Below are positions 8,615 through 15,853 of a stretch of 64,000 bases of DNA, piece by piece. Within the stretch, counting starts at the first letter, position 1; every line of letters starts with the position of its first letter. The translations under genes and the position numbers were made by a program. The notes under the pieces were generated by a model. That model saw only the letters and a program-made list of their open reading frames with translations. It had not been told where the DNA came from and ran no database searches. Origin of the DNA: Arthrobacter burdickii (GTDB taxonomy: Bacteria > Actinomycetota > Actinomycetes > Actinomycetales > Micrococcaceae); the NCBI RefSeq assembly GCF_030433645.1, contig NZ_JAROCG010000001.1, forward strand, positions 2,170,001-2,234,000, given 5' to 3'.

Positions 8615-9643
8615 ATGAAGAACCAGGTATCGCAGGCGGAGGATCGGGCCCGGCCGGACGACGACGGGCAGGGCGACGAAGCGCAAGCGAACCGGTCATC
8701 GGGCGGTGAGGGCGTGCTGACCGTCATCATCGCCTTCGTGGCCAACTTCCTGGTCGCAGGCGCCAAGACGGTTGCCGCGCTCATCACGGGCTCGGCCTCG
8801 ATGACAGCGGAGGCAGCCCACTCGTGGGCGGACACCGGCAACCAGATCTTCCTGCTCATCGCGGAGCGCAAATCGCGGCGCCGCAGGGACCGGGCGCACC
8901 CGATGGGCTACGGGCGCGAAGCGTACGTCTGGTCCATGTTCGCGGCCTTCGGGCTGTTCACCGCCGGAGCCGTGGTCTCGATCTGGCATGGCGTCCAGCA
9001 ACTGCTCGAACCCGAACCCGGCGGGGATTTCGGCATCGCGTACGCGGTCCTCGCTGTCGCATTCGTCCTCGAGGGGATCTCCTTCGCCCAGGCCTTCCGG
9101 CAGGCGCGGAAGGCCGGACGTGAAAGGGGTACCACCACGCTGCAGAGCGTGTCCACGACCTCGAACCCGACGCTGCGCGCGGTGTTCGCGGAGGACTCCG
9201 CCGCGCTGATCGGCCTCGTCCTCGCGTTCCTCGGGATCCTGCTGCACCAGCTGACCGGCTCTCCCGTCCCCGACGCGGTCGGCTCGATCCTGGTGGGCGT
9301 GCTGCTCGGGGTGATCGCCGTGATCCTGATCGACCGCAACCGGCGGTTCCTCGTCGGCCAGGCGGTGTCCCCGGCCCTGCTCGAATCGGTCGCCCAGCGG
9401 TTGGGGGCACACGACAGCATCGAGCGCGTGACGTACCTGCACCTCGAGTACGTGGGCCCCGAGCGCCTGTACCTGGTGGCGGCGGTGGACCTCGTGGGAG
9501 ACCGGCGGGAGCACGACGTCGCCATCGCCCTCCGCGCCGTCGAGCGGGACATCGAGGAGCACGAGCGCATCGAGGAGGCCGTGCTCACGCTCTCCACCCC
9601 GGATGAGCCGACACTCACCTTCGAAGCGGGCGCGCGCGCCTGA
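8615..9643 (+). CDS. Cation diffusion facilitator (CDF) family transporter
   Basis: A 342-residue inner-membrane metal/proton antiporter. After a charged N-terminal tail of about 35 residues it has transmembrane segments near VLTVIIAFVANFLVAGAKTV, MFAAFGLFTAGAVVSIW, IAYAVLAVAFVLEG, ALIGLVLAFLGILLH and VGSILVGVLLGVIAVILI. Metal-site residues are visible in AEAAHSWADTGN and FAEDSAALIG, and a C-terminal cytoplasmic domain follows. The family exports divalent cations such as Zn or Fe; the metal cannot be assigned. A GGAAGGA site precedes the ATG. Confidence 0.85.
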   Translation: MKNQVSQAEDRARPDDDGQGDEAQANRSSGGEGVLTVIIAFVANFLVAGAKTVAALITGSASMTAEAAHSWADTGNQIFLLIAERKSRRRRDRAHPMGYGREAYVWSMFAAFGLFTAGAVVSIWHGVQQLLEPEPGGDFGIAYAVLAVAFVLEGISFAQAFRQARKAGRERGTTTLQSVSTTSNPTLRAVFAEDSAALIGLVLAFLGILLHQLTGSPVPDAVGSILVGVLLGVIAVILIDRNRRFLVGQAVSPALLESVAQRLGAHDSIERVTYLHLEYVGPERLYLVAAVDLVGDRREHDVAIALRAVERDIEEHERIEEAVLTLSTPDEPTLTFEAGARA

Positions 9644-9697
9644 CGTCGTCGAGTCCAGGCACGCCCGACGCCAGGCCAGAGCGAACGGCGCGGGGCG

Positions 9698-10186
9698 TCA
9701 GACGCCGACGGCGTCGCCCGGAGCGTCTGCCGGGGTCGGCGCAGCGGCGGCCGCAGGGGCCTCCTGCCCGGCCGCGGGAGCCCCGGCGATGTTCACCATC
9801 CAGGTGACGCCGAAGCGGTCGATGCACATGCCGAAGCTGTCGCCCCAGGGTGACTGCGCGAGGGGCACGATCTCGCTGCCGCTGCCGGCGAGTGCGTCCC
9901 AGTATCCGCGGAGCTCCGCCTCGTCGTCACCGCTGACCGAGAGCGAATGCCCGGCCGGGGCCGTGTACTCCATGCTGTTGGGCGTATCAGCCGCCATCAG
10001 GACCTGCCCCGACGGTGTGGTCAGCATGGAATGCATGATCTTGTCCTGCTCCGCAGGGTCCTCGCTCACCTGGAACTCCGCGAACGTACTGCGCTGGAGC
10101 TCGCCGCCGAAGACGGACTGGTAGAAGTCCATCGCCTGCGCTGCCGTGTCCCGGAAGCTGAGGTAGGAATTGATCGTCGCCGCCAT
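9698..10186 (-). CDS. VOC family (glyoxalase/PhnB-like) protein
   Basis: A 162-residue protein whose first 130 residues form a PhnB-like vicinal oxygen chelate fold: SYLSFRDTAAQAMDFYQSVFGGEL, the mid-segment MLTTPSGQVLMAADTP, and the closing WGDSFGMCIDRFGVTWMVNI typical of this subgroup. Such proteins are usually annotated as glyoxalase or demethylubiquinone methyltransferase-like, but most have no tested activity. The last 30 residues are an Ala/Pro-rich tail and probably disordered. The gene is convergent with the CDF gene. Confidence 0.8.
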   Translation of the reverse strand: MAATINSYLSFRDTAAQAMDFYQSVFGGELQRSTFAEFQVSEDPAEQDKIMHSMLTTPSGQVLMAADTPNSMEYTAPAGHSLSVSGDDEAELRGYWDALAGSGSEIVPLAQSPWGDSFGMCIDRFGVTWMVNIAGAPAAGQEAPAAAAAPTPADAPGDAVGV

Positions 10187-10278
10187 GGTGTCCGCCTTCT
10201 GCCGGTGGCTCCCGCCACGCCGTCTGTGTGTAAGCGATTATTGTTCAGCCGCGGCGCGCAGGGAAGGGAACCGCCGCA

Positions 10279-10986
10279 TCAGGACGGGGAGGGCTCGGAA
10301 CGCGGGCCGATCGCCCCGGCGACCTTCTCCTCCAGCGAGGTGATGGTGGCATCCGGCAGGACGATCAGGCCGTCCAGCTCCCGGCGGGCCCGGCGGTAGG
10401 CCGTCTGGCGTTCCGCTGCCGTCGCCGCGTCGTCCACGGCCACCGTGACGAGCTTGCGGGCGGTCGAGAGCCGTTGCCGTTCCTCCGCGCTGAACCCGCT
10501 CGCCCTGACGCGCCGCGCCTCGGTCTCCGCCACCTGGAAGGCGACGTCGTACGACGTGACGGCGGACCGGTAGGCGGCGAGGTCTTCCGCGGACACCCCC
10601 GAGGGTTCCTCCGGCCGCAGCGAATCCGCTTCGCGCTTGGCCCTGAGGAAAGCGACGGTGAGCGGCTCCCGCACGTCGGTCATCGTGGGGTAATCGATCA
10701 GCTTCGCCGCGTCGAGCTCATACGACAGCCACTTCCTGTCGACCTCGTCGTGCATGCGCTCGACGTGCAGGACATCCCGTTCCAGCCGGGGTGCCTGCTG
10801 CGGGACCTGTTCGGCGGAGTGCGCGCCGTGGAGGACGCCGGGGTGCTTGAGGCGGTAGAGCTCCATCCTGCGCTGGTGGCGCCGTTCGCCCGCCTCCGAC
10901 CACTGCCGTCCCCACACCGCGAACACCCCCGACAGCGGGAAGACCAGCCACCAGTAGTTCCCTGCGAAGGACAGGATCTCGTTCAC
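10279..10986 (-). CDS. Membrane-anchored protein of unknown function
   Basis: A 235-residue protein with one N-terminal membrane segment (NYWWLVFPLSGVFAVWG) followed by a basic stretch and a long charged, largely helical cytoplasmic domain rich in Arg, Glu and Ala. No known catalytic motif is visible. It is 43 bp downstream of another small membrane protein on the same strand, suggesting a two-gene unit. I do not recognise a family. Confidence 0.6.
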   Translation of the reverse strand: MNEILSFAGNYWWLVFPLSGVFAVWGRQWSEAGERRHQRRMELYRLKHPGVLHGAHSAEQVPQQAPRLERDVLHVERMHDEVDRKWLSYELDAAKLIDYPTMTDVREPLTVAFLRAKREADSLRPEEPSGVSAEDLAAYRSAVTSYDVAFQVAETEARRVRASGFSAEERQRLSTARKLVTVAVDDAATAAERQTAYRRARRELDGLIVLPDATITSLEEKVAGAIGPRSEPSPS

Positions 10987-11029
10987 CCGTCCATCGTAGG
11001 CCCGGCAGCCGGAAGGCGCCGGGGACCGG

Positions 11030-11272
11030 TCAGTCCTTCGCGTCCTCGCGCCCGGGGTGCCGCTTCCGGGTGCGCCGCAGGAGCGACACGAGGACCAGCG
11101 CGCTGACGAGGAGGTGGAGGAACGAGAGGGAGGGGAGCACCGTCAGCAGCAGGATCGTCACGAGGCCGAGCAGGACGCCGGCCTGCAGGACCGAGAGGTA
11201 GTGTGCCGGGACCGGGCGCGGCCACGGGTGGAAGTCGATGATGGGCGGTTCATCCGCCGCGTTCCTGAACAT
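11030..11272 (-). CDS. Small membrane protein, unknown function
   Basis: An 80-residue protein; ATG at 11272 is preceded by GGAGG six bases upstream, so the longer open frame to 11377 is not the real start. It has an aromatic/Pro N terminus, a hydrophobic hairpin (VLQAGVLLGLVTILLLTVLP and LHLLVSALVLVSLL) and a positively charged C-terminal tail RRTRKRH. No family recognised. It lies upstream of the membrane-anchored gene at 10279-10986. Confidence 0.6.
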   Translation of the reverse strand: MFRNAADEPPIIDFHPWPRPVPAHYLSVLQAGVLLGLVTILLLTVLPSLSFLHLLVSALVLVSLLRRTRKRHPGREDAKD

Positions 11273-11503
11273 GGTGGTCCTCCGGAAGTGGGATACCAGC
11301 CATCGTGCAGGAATCCGGAAAGCCGGTGCAATGCACCGGAGGGCTGGGGTGGGGCCTTGACTGTCCGGCCGCGGCATGGCGACGTTCCGGGGTGGACATC
11401 ACTGCAGTGGCGGGGACCGATACATCATGATGCCCCGGCCGGCTACCGGGAGCCCTGACACAGCTACGAGGGGTGCCGCGGTGACGCTGCTCCATCTGCC
11501 ACA

Positions 11504-12577
11504 TCAATTCAATGGCAGGCCGAACGCGGAGTAGGTGTAGGGAGCGTCGATCGGATCGTCGCAATTCCCGGTGATCGCCGAGCAGACCGACAGGCCGGGG
11601 CCGATCATCGTCAGTTCCTCCGGGCCCGTCCAGCCGTAACGTCCGTCGAAACCATGCTCGAGCCGGACCTCTTTGCCGGTCGAAGTCTCGACCACCAAGC
11701 CGTACGCCGGCGCGAACCAGAACCGGCCGCCCGGGCTCAACCCACCACCGAAGTATGTGCGGTCCCCGTACGAGGCGTCGACCGATGACAGAACGGATCC
11801 GTCAGTGCGCTCGAAGCTGATGCGGCTCCCTCCAGCCACCGCCCAGGTATCTCCGCTGACATCCAGCACCGCGACGCCGCGCCGGCCGAGGTGCGGATCC
11901 TCGCCGGACGCCCACTGCCACACCCAGATGTTCTCGTTCGCCCCACTACCGCCCGGGTCGGTGCCAGTCGCATAGTGGACCGCATGGTCGTCCACCGAGG
12001 CGAAAACCACGGGTTGCTCCGGCGACGCCTCGATGGGCGTGCGGGCGAGCACCCGCCCGGTACTCGGTTGCACCACGACGATATCCCCGCGCTGCCCGTC
12101 CGTCGTCTCGACCCAGGAGACGACGTCGGACTCCGGGTTTCCCACGATGTCGCGGAACTCACCCCACATCCGGCCCACCGGGGTTGCGCCCGCGTTTCGC
12201 CAGGGCTGCCGGCCGATCTCCTTCGTGTCGTGCTCCCAGCTCTCCCAGACGATCTTCGACGAGTCCGCATCGACATACACGACACCCGTCTTCGCCTCCG
12301 TGAACGATGCGACCCGAACAGGCGAGGGCCATGTGCTCTCTCCCACATACGGGATGCCGTTGTTCGTGTAGTACGGGGAACCGGGGCCCCACGCCTCGGG
12401 CTTCGAAGCGGAGAACCCGGGTTCTGAGGACGAGGTGGGGGTCGGCTGCTCCACAGGCGACGTCTCATAGGTGCATGCGCCCAGCAGGAACGTCATCACG
12501 GCGCCGACGGCGAGCGCCGCGGCGCGCTGACGTCCACGCCCGGTATCCGCACACGCCACCCAGCTGTCCAGATCCAC
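11504..12577 (-). CDS. Putative lipoprotein with beta-propeller-like body
   Basis: A 357-residue protein starting at GTG 12577, with AGGAGG seven bases upstream. The N-terminal signal ends in a lipobox LLGAC with Cys35 as the predicted lipidation site, followed by a Pro/Ser/Thr-rich linker. The body has repeated strands with Trp/Gly pairs (VVSWVETTDGQ, NIWVWQWASGE, DVSGDTWAVAGG), suggesting a propeller-like sensor or binding domain, but no catalytic motif is seen. It should be anchored outside the membrane. Function unknown. Confidence 0.65.
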   Translation of the reverse strand: MDLDSWVACADTGRGRQRAAALAVGAVMTFLLGACTYETSPVEQPTPTSSSEPGFSASKPEAWGPGSPYYTNNGIPYVGESTWPSPVRVASFTEAKTGVVYVDADSSKIVWESWEHDTKEIGRQPWRNAGATPVGRMWGEFRDIVGNPESDVVSWVETTDGQRGDIVVVQPSTGRVLARTPIEASPEQPVVFASVDDHAVHYATGTDPGGSGANENIWVWQWASGEDPHLGRRGVAVLDVSGDTWAVAGGSRISFERTDGSVLSSVDASYGDRTYFGGGLSPGGRFWFAPAYGLVVETSTGKEVRLEHGFDGRYGWTGPEELTMIGPGLSVCSAITGNCDDPIDAPYTYSAFGLPLN

Positions 12578-12728
12578 GAGGGCCTCCTACGTGGGGGTGA
12601 TTCTCCCACCGGGTGGGCTCCGGGTCGAGGCGTCAGGGGAACGTGGGCAGGCACGATCCCCGGGCGAGGAGAACTTCGACTGCACGTGGAGGACCTCGAC
12701 GTGGAGGAAGCCGGTATCAGGGCAAGAC

Positions 12729-12770
12729 AAAACCCCGCGTCCCAGGCGGCGAGACCTGGAACACGGGGTT
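12729..12770 (-). terminator. Terminator of tRNA-Lys
   Basis: On the minus strand, just past the tRNA 3' end, AACCCCG...CCAGG pairs with CCTGG...CGGGGTTTT, a stem of about 16 bp with one or two mismatches ending in four T. This fits an intrinsic terminator for the tRNA transcript. Confidence 0.65.
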
Positions 12771-12776
12771 CTGTTG

Positions 12777-12849
12777 TGCACCCCCCGGGACTTGAACCCG
12801 GAACCCATTGATTAAGAGTCAATTGCTCTGCCAATTGAGCTAGAGGTGC
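12777..12849 (-). tRNA. tRNA-Lys (CTT)
   Basis: Read on the minus strand, 73 nt fold as a cloverleaf: acceptor GCACCTC pairs with GGGGTGC, the D arm has AGCTCAATTGGCAGAGC, the anticodon loop is CTCTTAA giving anticodon CTT (codon AAG), and the T arm contains GGTTCAAGTCC. The discriminator is A; CCA is not encoded. Confidence 0.95.
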
Positions 12850-12967
12850 GTGCCGTTTTGCCTCCCGATTTCACCCGGTTGGCTCATCCGCAACAGCATG
12901 AAACTCTACCAGCACTTCGCCCGAAACATGAAACCGGCTCCCCGACCTCCGCTCGGGACCCCTTTTC

Positions 12968-13016
12968 CGCACCTCGTCCGCATCTCGTCCGCATCTCGTC
13001 CGCATCTCGTCCGCAC
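12968..13016 (+). repeat. 11-bp tandem repeat
   Basis: Four copies of an 11-bp unit CGCATCTCGTC (the first with one change) plus a 5-base partial copy lie between the tRNA gene and the hydroxyacid dehydrogenase. No coding or regulatory role is evident; such arrays vary in copy number by slippage. Confidence 0.8.
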
Positions 13017-13051
13017 CGCCCGGCGAGGCCGATTCCGCCGTATCCCCGCAC

Positions 13052-13057
13052 TAGGCT
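13052..13057 (+). promoter_or_regulatory. -10 box of a probably leaderless transcript
   Basis: TAGGCT lies exactly six bases before the ATG of the hydroxyacid dehydrogenase and no Shine-Dalgarno is present. With the usual -10 to start-site spacing, transcription would begin at or next to the start codon. Confidence 0.55.
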
Positions 13058-13063
13058 GGCGCC

Positions 13064-14035
13064 ATGACGATTCCTGCACCCAGCTCCGATGCCCCGACCG
13101 TCCGTACCCTGAGCGTCCCCACCGCCGAGCTGCGGGATGCGCTGGCCGGAGTGTCCCCGGCCGTCGACGTCGTGCTCTGGGACTTCCAGGGGGCACCGGA
13201 GGGGCTCGACCCCGCCGACCTCGATGCTGCGGTGCTGCCGTACACGGGCCGCGCCCACCTCGACGGGGCGCTCGACGCCGCGCGGAACCTCAGGCTCGTC
13301 CAGACGCAGTCCACGGGATACGACGGCGTCCCGGACCTCGTGGGACCCGAGGTGGCCATCGCGACGGCTGCGGGAGTGCATGCAGCGGCCACCGCCGAAC
13401 TCGCCGTCGGGCTCGCCCTGGCCTCGCTGCGCGGGATCGACGACGCCGTCCGCCAGCAGGCCGAAGGCCGGTGGCACAGCGCCCGCTATCCCGGGCTCGC
13501 GGACCGCCGCGTCCTCCTCGTGGGTGTCGGCGGCATCGGCGAGGAGATCCGCAGGCGCCTGGACACCTTCGAGGCGCAGGTCACGCGCGTCGGCAGCGCC
13601 GCACGCGACGACGCCCTCGGTCACGTCCACGGCAGCGACGAACTGGTGGACCTCGCCCCGCACCACGACGTCGTCGTGGTGATTACCCCGCTCACCGACG
13701 CCACGCGCGGACTCATCGGGAAGGACGTGCTCGCGGCCCTGCCCGACGGCGCGCTCGTCGTCAACGTCGCCCGGGGGGCCGTGGTGGACACCGAGGCCCT
13801 CACCCGCGAAGTCGTGGCAGGCCGCCTGAAGGCGGCGCTCGACGTCGTCGACCCCGAACCGCTGCCCGAGGGCCACCCGCTGTGGAACGCTCCCGGCGTC
13901 ATCATCACGCCGCACGTCGGGGGCAACACCGGTGCCTTCCCGCCCCGGATCCTCGCGCTGCTGAAACGCCAGGTCGAACTGCTCGGCCGCGGACAGGAGC
14001 CCGCCAACCTCGTGCGGCGCGGACCCTGGGGCTAG
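13064..14035 (+). CDS. D-isomer specific 2-hydroxyacid dehydrogenase
   Basis: A 323-residue NAD-dependent dehydrogenase. The Rossmann motif is VLLVGVGGIGEEI, the conserved RGAVVDTEAL carries the family's substrate-site Arg region, and EPLPEGHPLWNAPGVIITPH supplies the catalytic Glu and His. It reduces a 2-keto acid to the D-hydroxy acid or the reverse; the substrate is not evident. The stop codon TAG at 14033-14035 lies inside the 6-bp target duplication of the adjoining IS element, so the reading frame survived the insertion intact. Confidence 0.85.
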   Translation: MTIPAPSSDAPTVRTLSVPTAELRDALAGVSPAVDVVLWDFQGAPEGLDPADLDAAVLPYTGRAHLDGALDAARNLRLVQTQSTGYDGVPDLVGPEVAIATAAGVHAAATAELAVGLALASLRGIDDAVRQQAEGRWHSARYPGLADRRVLLVGVGGIGEEIRRRLDTFEAQVTRVGSAARDDALGHVHGSDELVDLAPHHDVVVVITPLTDATRGLIGKDVLAALPDGALVVNVARGAVVDTEALTREVVAGRLKAALDVVDPEPLPEGHPLWNAPGVIITPHVGGNTGAFPPRILALLKRQVELLGRGQEPANLVRRGPWG

Positions 14036-14036
14036 G
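14031..14036 (+). repeat. Left target-site duplication of the IS element
   Basis: GCTAGG here is repeated at 15107-15112 directly after the right end of the insertion sequence. It contains the TAG stop of the hydroxyacid dehydrogenase. Confidence 0.85.
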
Positions 14037-15106
14037 TGTACTGGGTCATGAGGTGGGTGACAGTCGGTTGATGGGTGTGGTTCCGATGCCTGTGTGGATG
14101 CGTTCAGTGTTGTAGTGGGTGAGGAACCGGTCAAGGGCTTCGGTGCGGGCTGTGTTCGAGGTGTAGGGCCGGCGGTAGGCCCATTCGGTTTGCAGGGTCC
14201 GGTTGAAGCGCTCGACTTTCCCGTTGGTCCAGGGGCAGTGGGGTTTGATGAAACGCTGCTCGGCGCCGATGGCTGTTACGGCTGCTTTGAACGCGTGTCC
14301 GCGCCGGTAGGCCAGGGCGTTGTCGGTGATGATCCGTTCGATGCGGGGAATCCCGTTCGTGGCGAAGAAGTCCCGGGCGCGCAGCAGGAACCCTGCGGCG
14401 GTGTCGGAGCGTTCGTCGGGATGGACTTCGGCGTACGCGAGCCGGGAGTGGTCATCAATAGCCGCGTGGACGTAGTCGTAACCGATGCCGTAACCCCGAA
14501 CCTCTTCGGAGCGGCCGTGGGCACGCCAGCCGCCGCCGTCGGGGATCCGGCCGAGTTTCTTCACATCCAGGTGCACGAGCTCGCCCGGGCGGGCTCGTTC
14601 GTACCGGGCCTTGGTCGCCCTCGAGGCGCGGATCAGCTGCCCGGTGACCGGGTCGCACCAGGCAAGCCGGGGAACCTGGTGCCGGGACAGGATCCGGGAG
14701 ACCGTCCGGGCCGGTACCCCGGTGGCGGCCGCGATGCGTAACGGTCCGGCCCGTAACTGCGTGCGGGCGGCAAGAACCACGTGCTCGGTCTCACGGCTGG
14801 TCCTGGTCGGGAAGGTCCTCGGGCGGCTGGAGCGGTCCTGCAGCCCGTCGATTCCTTCGGCCCGGTAGCGGCGCACCCACCGGTAGGCGGTCTGCCGGGA
14901 CACGCCGAGTTCCTTGGCCACGTGCGCGACGGGCCGGCCTGCTAAAACGCGTTCAATGATGATTGATCGACCAAACGGGCTCAAACGAGGGATAACGTTG
15001 GACACGAGGACCTCCGGGAGGGTGCGGGAACTAGACAGCTCCACTAAGCCCGGAGGTCCTCCTCATTTTCAAGCCCTACCTGTCACCAACGTCCCGGCCC
15101 AGTACA
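14037..15106. mobile_element. Complete IS481-family insertion sequence
   Basis: The 1070-bp element has 27-bp terminal inverted repeats (14037-14063 and 15080-15106) that match at 22 positions, both starting TGTACTGGG and ending GGTGACAG inward. It contains one full-length transposase on the minus strand and is flanked by a 6-bp direct repeat GCTAGG (14031-14036 and 15107-15112). Intact ends, intact gene and exact duplication suggest a fairly recent, possibly still mobile insertion. Confidence 0.93.
14046..15044 (-). CDS. IS481-family transposase
   Basis: A 332-residue transposase. The N terminus has a helix-turn-helix (VAHVAKELGVSRQTAYRWVRRY) for end binding; the catalytic core is an RNase H-like DDE domain with Asp in YVHAAIDDHSRLAYAE, Asp in ERIITDNALAYR, and Glu in WTNGKVERFNRTL. 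The C terminus LTHYNTERIHTGIGTTPINRL is typical of the family. The stop lies inside the left inverted repeat. No frameshift or internal stop is seen. Confidence 0.93.
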   Translation of the reverse strand: MELSSSRTLPEVLVSNVIPRLSPFGRSIIIERVLAGRPVAHVAKELGVSRQTAYRWVRRYRAEGIDGLQDRSSRPRTFPTRTSRETEHVVLAARTQLRAGPLRIAAATGVPARTVSRILSRHQVPRLAWCDPVTGQLIRASRATKARYERARPGELVHLDVKKLGRIPDGGGWRAHGRSEEVRGYGIGYDYVHAAIDDHSRLAYAEVHPDERSDTAAGFLLRARDFFATNGIPRIERIITDNALAYRRGHAFKAAVTAIGAEQRFIKPHCPWTNGKVERFNRTLQTEWAYRRPYTSNTARTEALDRFLTHYNTERIHTGIGTTPINRLSPTS

Positions 15107-15112
15107 GCTAGG
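15107..15112 (+). repeat. Right target-site duplication of the IS element
   Basis: GCTAGG follows the right inverted repeat and matches the six bases just before the left one. Confidence 0.85.
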
Positions 15113-15152
15113 CGGCCCGGACGCGGACGCTGGGAATGGGCGCGGCCCGGGC

Positions 15153-15719
15153 TCAGGCCATGGCGATGAAGGCATCCATGAAGGAGTCGAAGTCGACGAG
15201 GTCGTCGTCCTGGGTCAGCCTCATCGGGGTGCCGGGACCGACGTCGAGGACCGGGTCCGCGCTGACGCCGAAGCGGAAGACCCGGCCGGTGCTCGTGCCC
15301 ACCTCGTAGCTGCCGTCCTCGACCCACTGCAGGGCGTGCGCGAGATTGGTCATGTTGATCTCGACGGGAACGCCCGCGCCCCTGATGGCCGCGAGGTCCA
15401 CCGGCGCGATCATCAGCTCGGCGGGCTTCCAGCGGTAACCCACCACGTAGCCGATCGGATAGGTTGGGCCCTCGGAGCCGCGGGCGTACGGCGCTGCGAA
15501 GACGAGGTTGTAGTCGCCGTAGTTCGGGATCTGCCCGTCGAACACGCGGCGGAGGGCGTTCTTCAGTCCCTGCCCGCCAGGGAGCGGTCGGCCGGTTCCG
15601 GAGGGATCATCGGGAGTCATATCATGCCGTTGCGGTAGGAGGCTGTCGGACTGGTCCCCGGAGGGATTGTTCGCGGTGCGCGCGGCCGGCGGGCCGGAAG
15701 ATTCGCCCGCGAAATCCAC
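15153..15719 (-). CDS. Hypothetical protein
   Basis: The longest reading is 188 residues from GTG 15719; an ATG at 15620 would give 155 residues and removes a low-complexity Ser/Pro/Asn-rich lead. Neither start has a clear ribosome site, so the 5' end is uncertain. The body is a compact alpha/beta sequence (NYNLVFAAP-like opening at NYGDYNLVFAAPYARG, then YPIGYVVGYRWKPAELMIAPVDL) ending in an acidic DDDLVDFDSFMDAF helix. No known motif or membrane segment is seen. It is divergent from ilvD and downstream of the IS element. Confidence 0.6.
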   Translation of the reverse strand: MDFAGESSGPPAARTANNPSGDQSDSLLPQRHDMTPDDPSGTGRPLPGGQGLKNALRRVFDGQIPNYGDYNLVFAAPYARGSEGPTYPIGYVVGYRWKPAELMIAPVDLAAIRGAGVPVEINMTNLAHALQWVEDGSYEVGTSTGRVFRFGVSADPVLDVGPGTPMRLTQDDDLVDFDSFMDAFIAMA

Positions 15720-15796
15720 ACTGTACCGGAGCGGGGAGCCGCCGCACGAGGACCCGGGCGGAGAGGCGCGGCCCTTCCATCCGGCGCAGAGGCAGC

Positions 15797-15835
15797 TGTA
15801 ACAGGCGGGTCACATGGCGAAACCCGCCTGTTACA
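15797..15835. promoter_or_regulatory. Perfect inverted repeat overlapping the ilvD promoter region
   Basis: TGTAACAGGCGGGT (15797-15810) is repeated exactly in inverse orientation at 15822-15835 with an 11-base spacer. It lies 18 bp before the ilvD start. Because ilvD appears leaderless, this dyad would be at about -19 to -57 and is more likely an operator than an mRNA hairpin. The cognate regulator is unknown. Confidence 0.5.
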
Positions 15836-15841
15836 CGGGCC

Positions 15842-15847
15842 TAGACT
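15842..15847 (+). promoter_or_regulatory. -10 box of ilvD, probably leaderless
   Basis: TAGACT ends six bases before the ilvD ATG and there is no Shine-Dalgarno, so the mRNA probably starts at or beside the A of the start codon. Confidence 0.5.
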
Positions 15848-15853
15848 TCTAAC

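Noticed and set aside
12496-12834. Short open frames over tRNA-Lys
   Set aside because: They run through the tRNA and its terminator and lack ribosome sites.
12968-13016. Possible CRISPR array
   Set aside because: The units are directly adjacent with no spacers and no cas genes are in the window; a simple tandem repeat.
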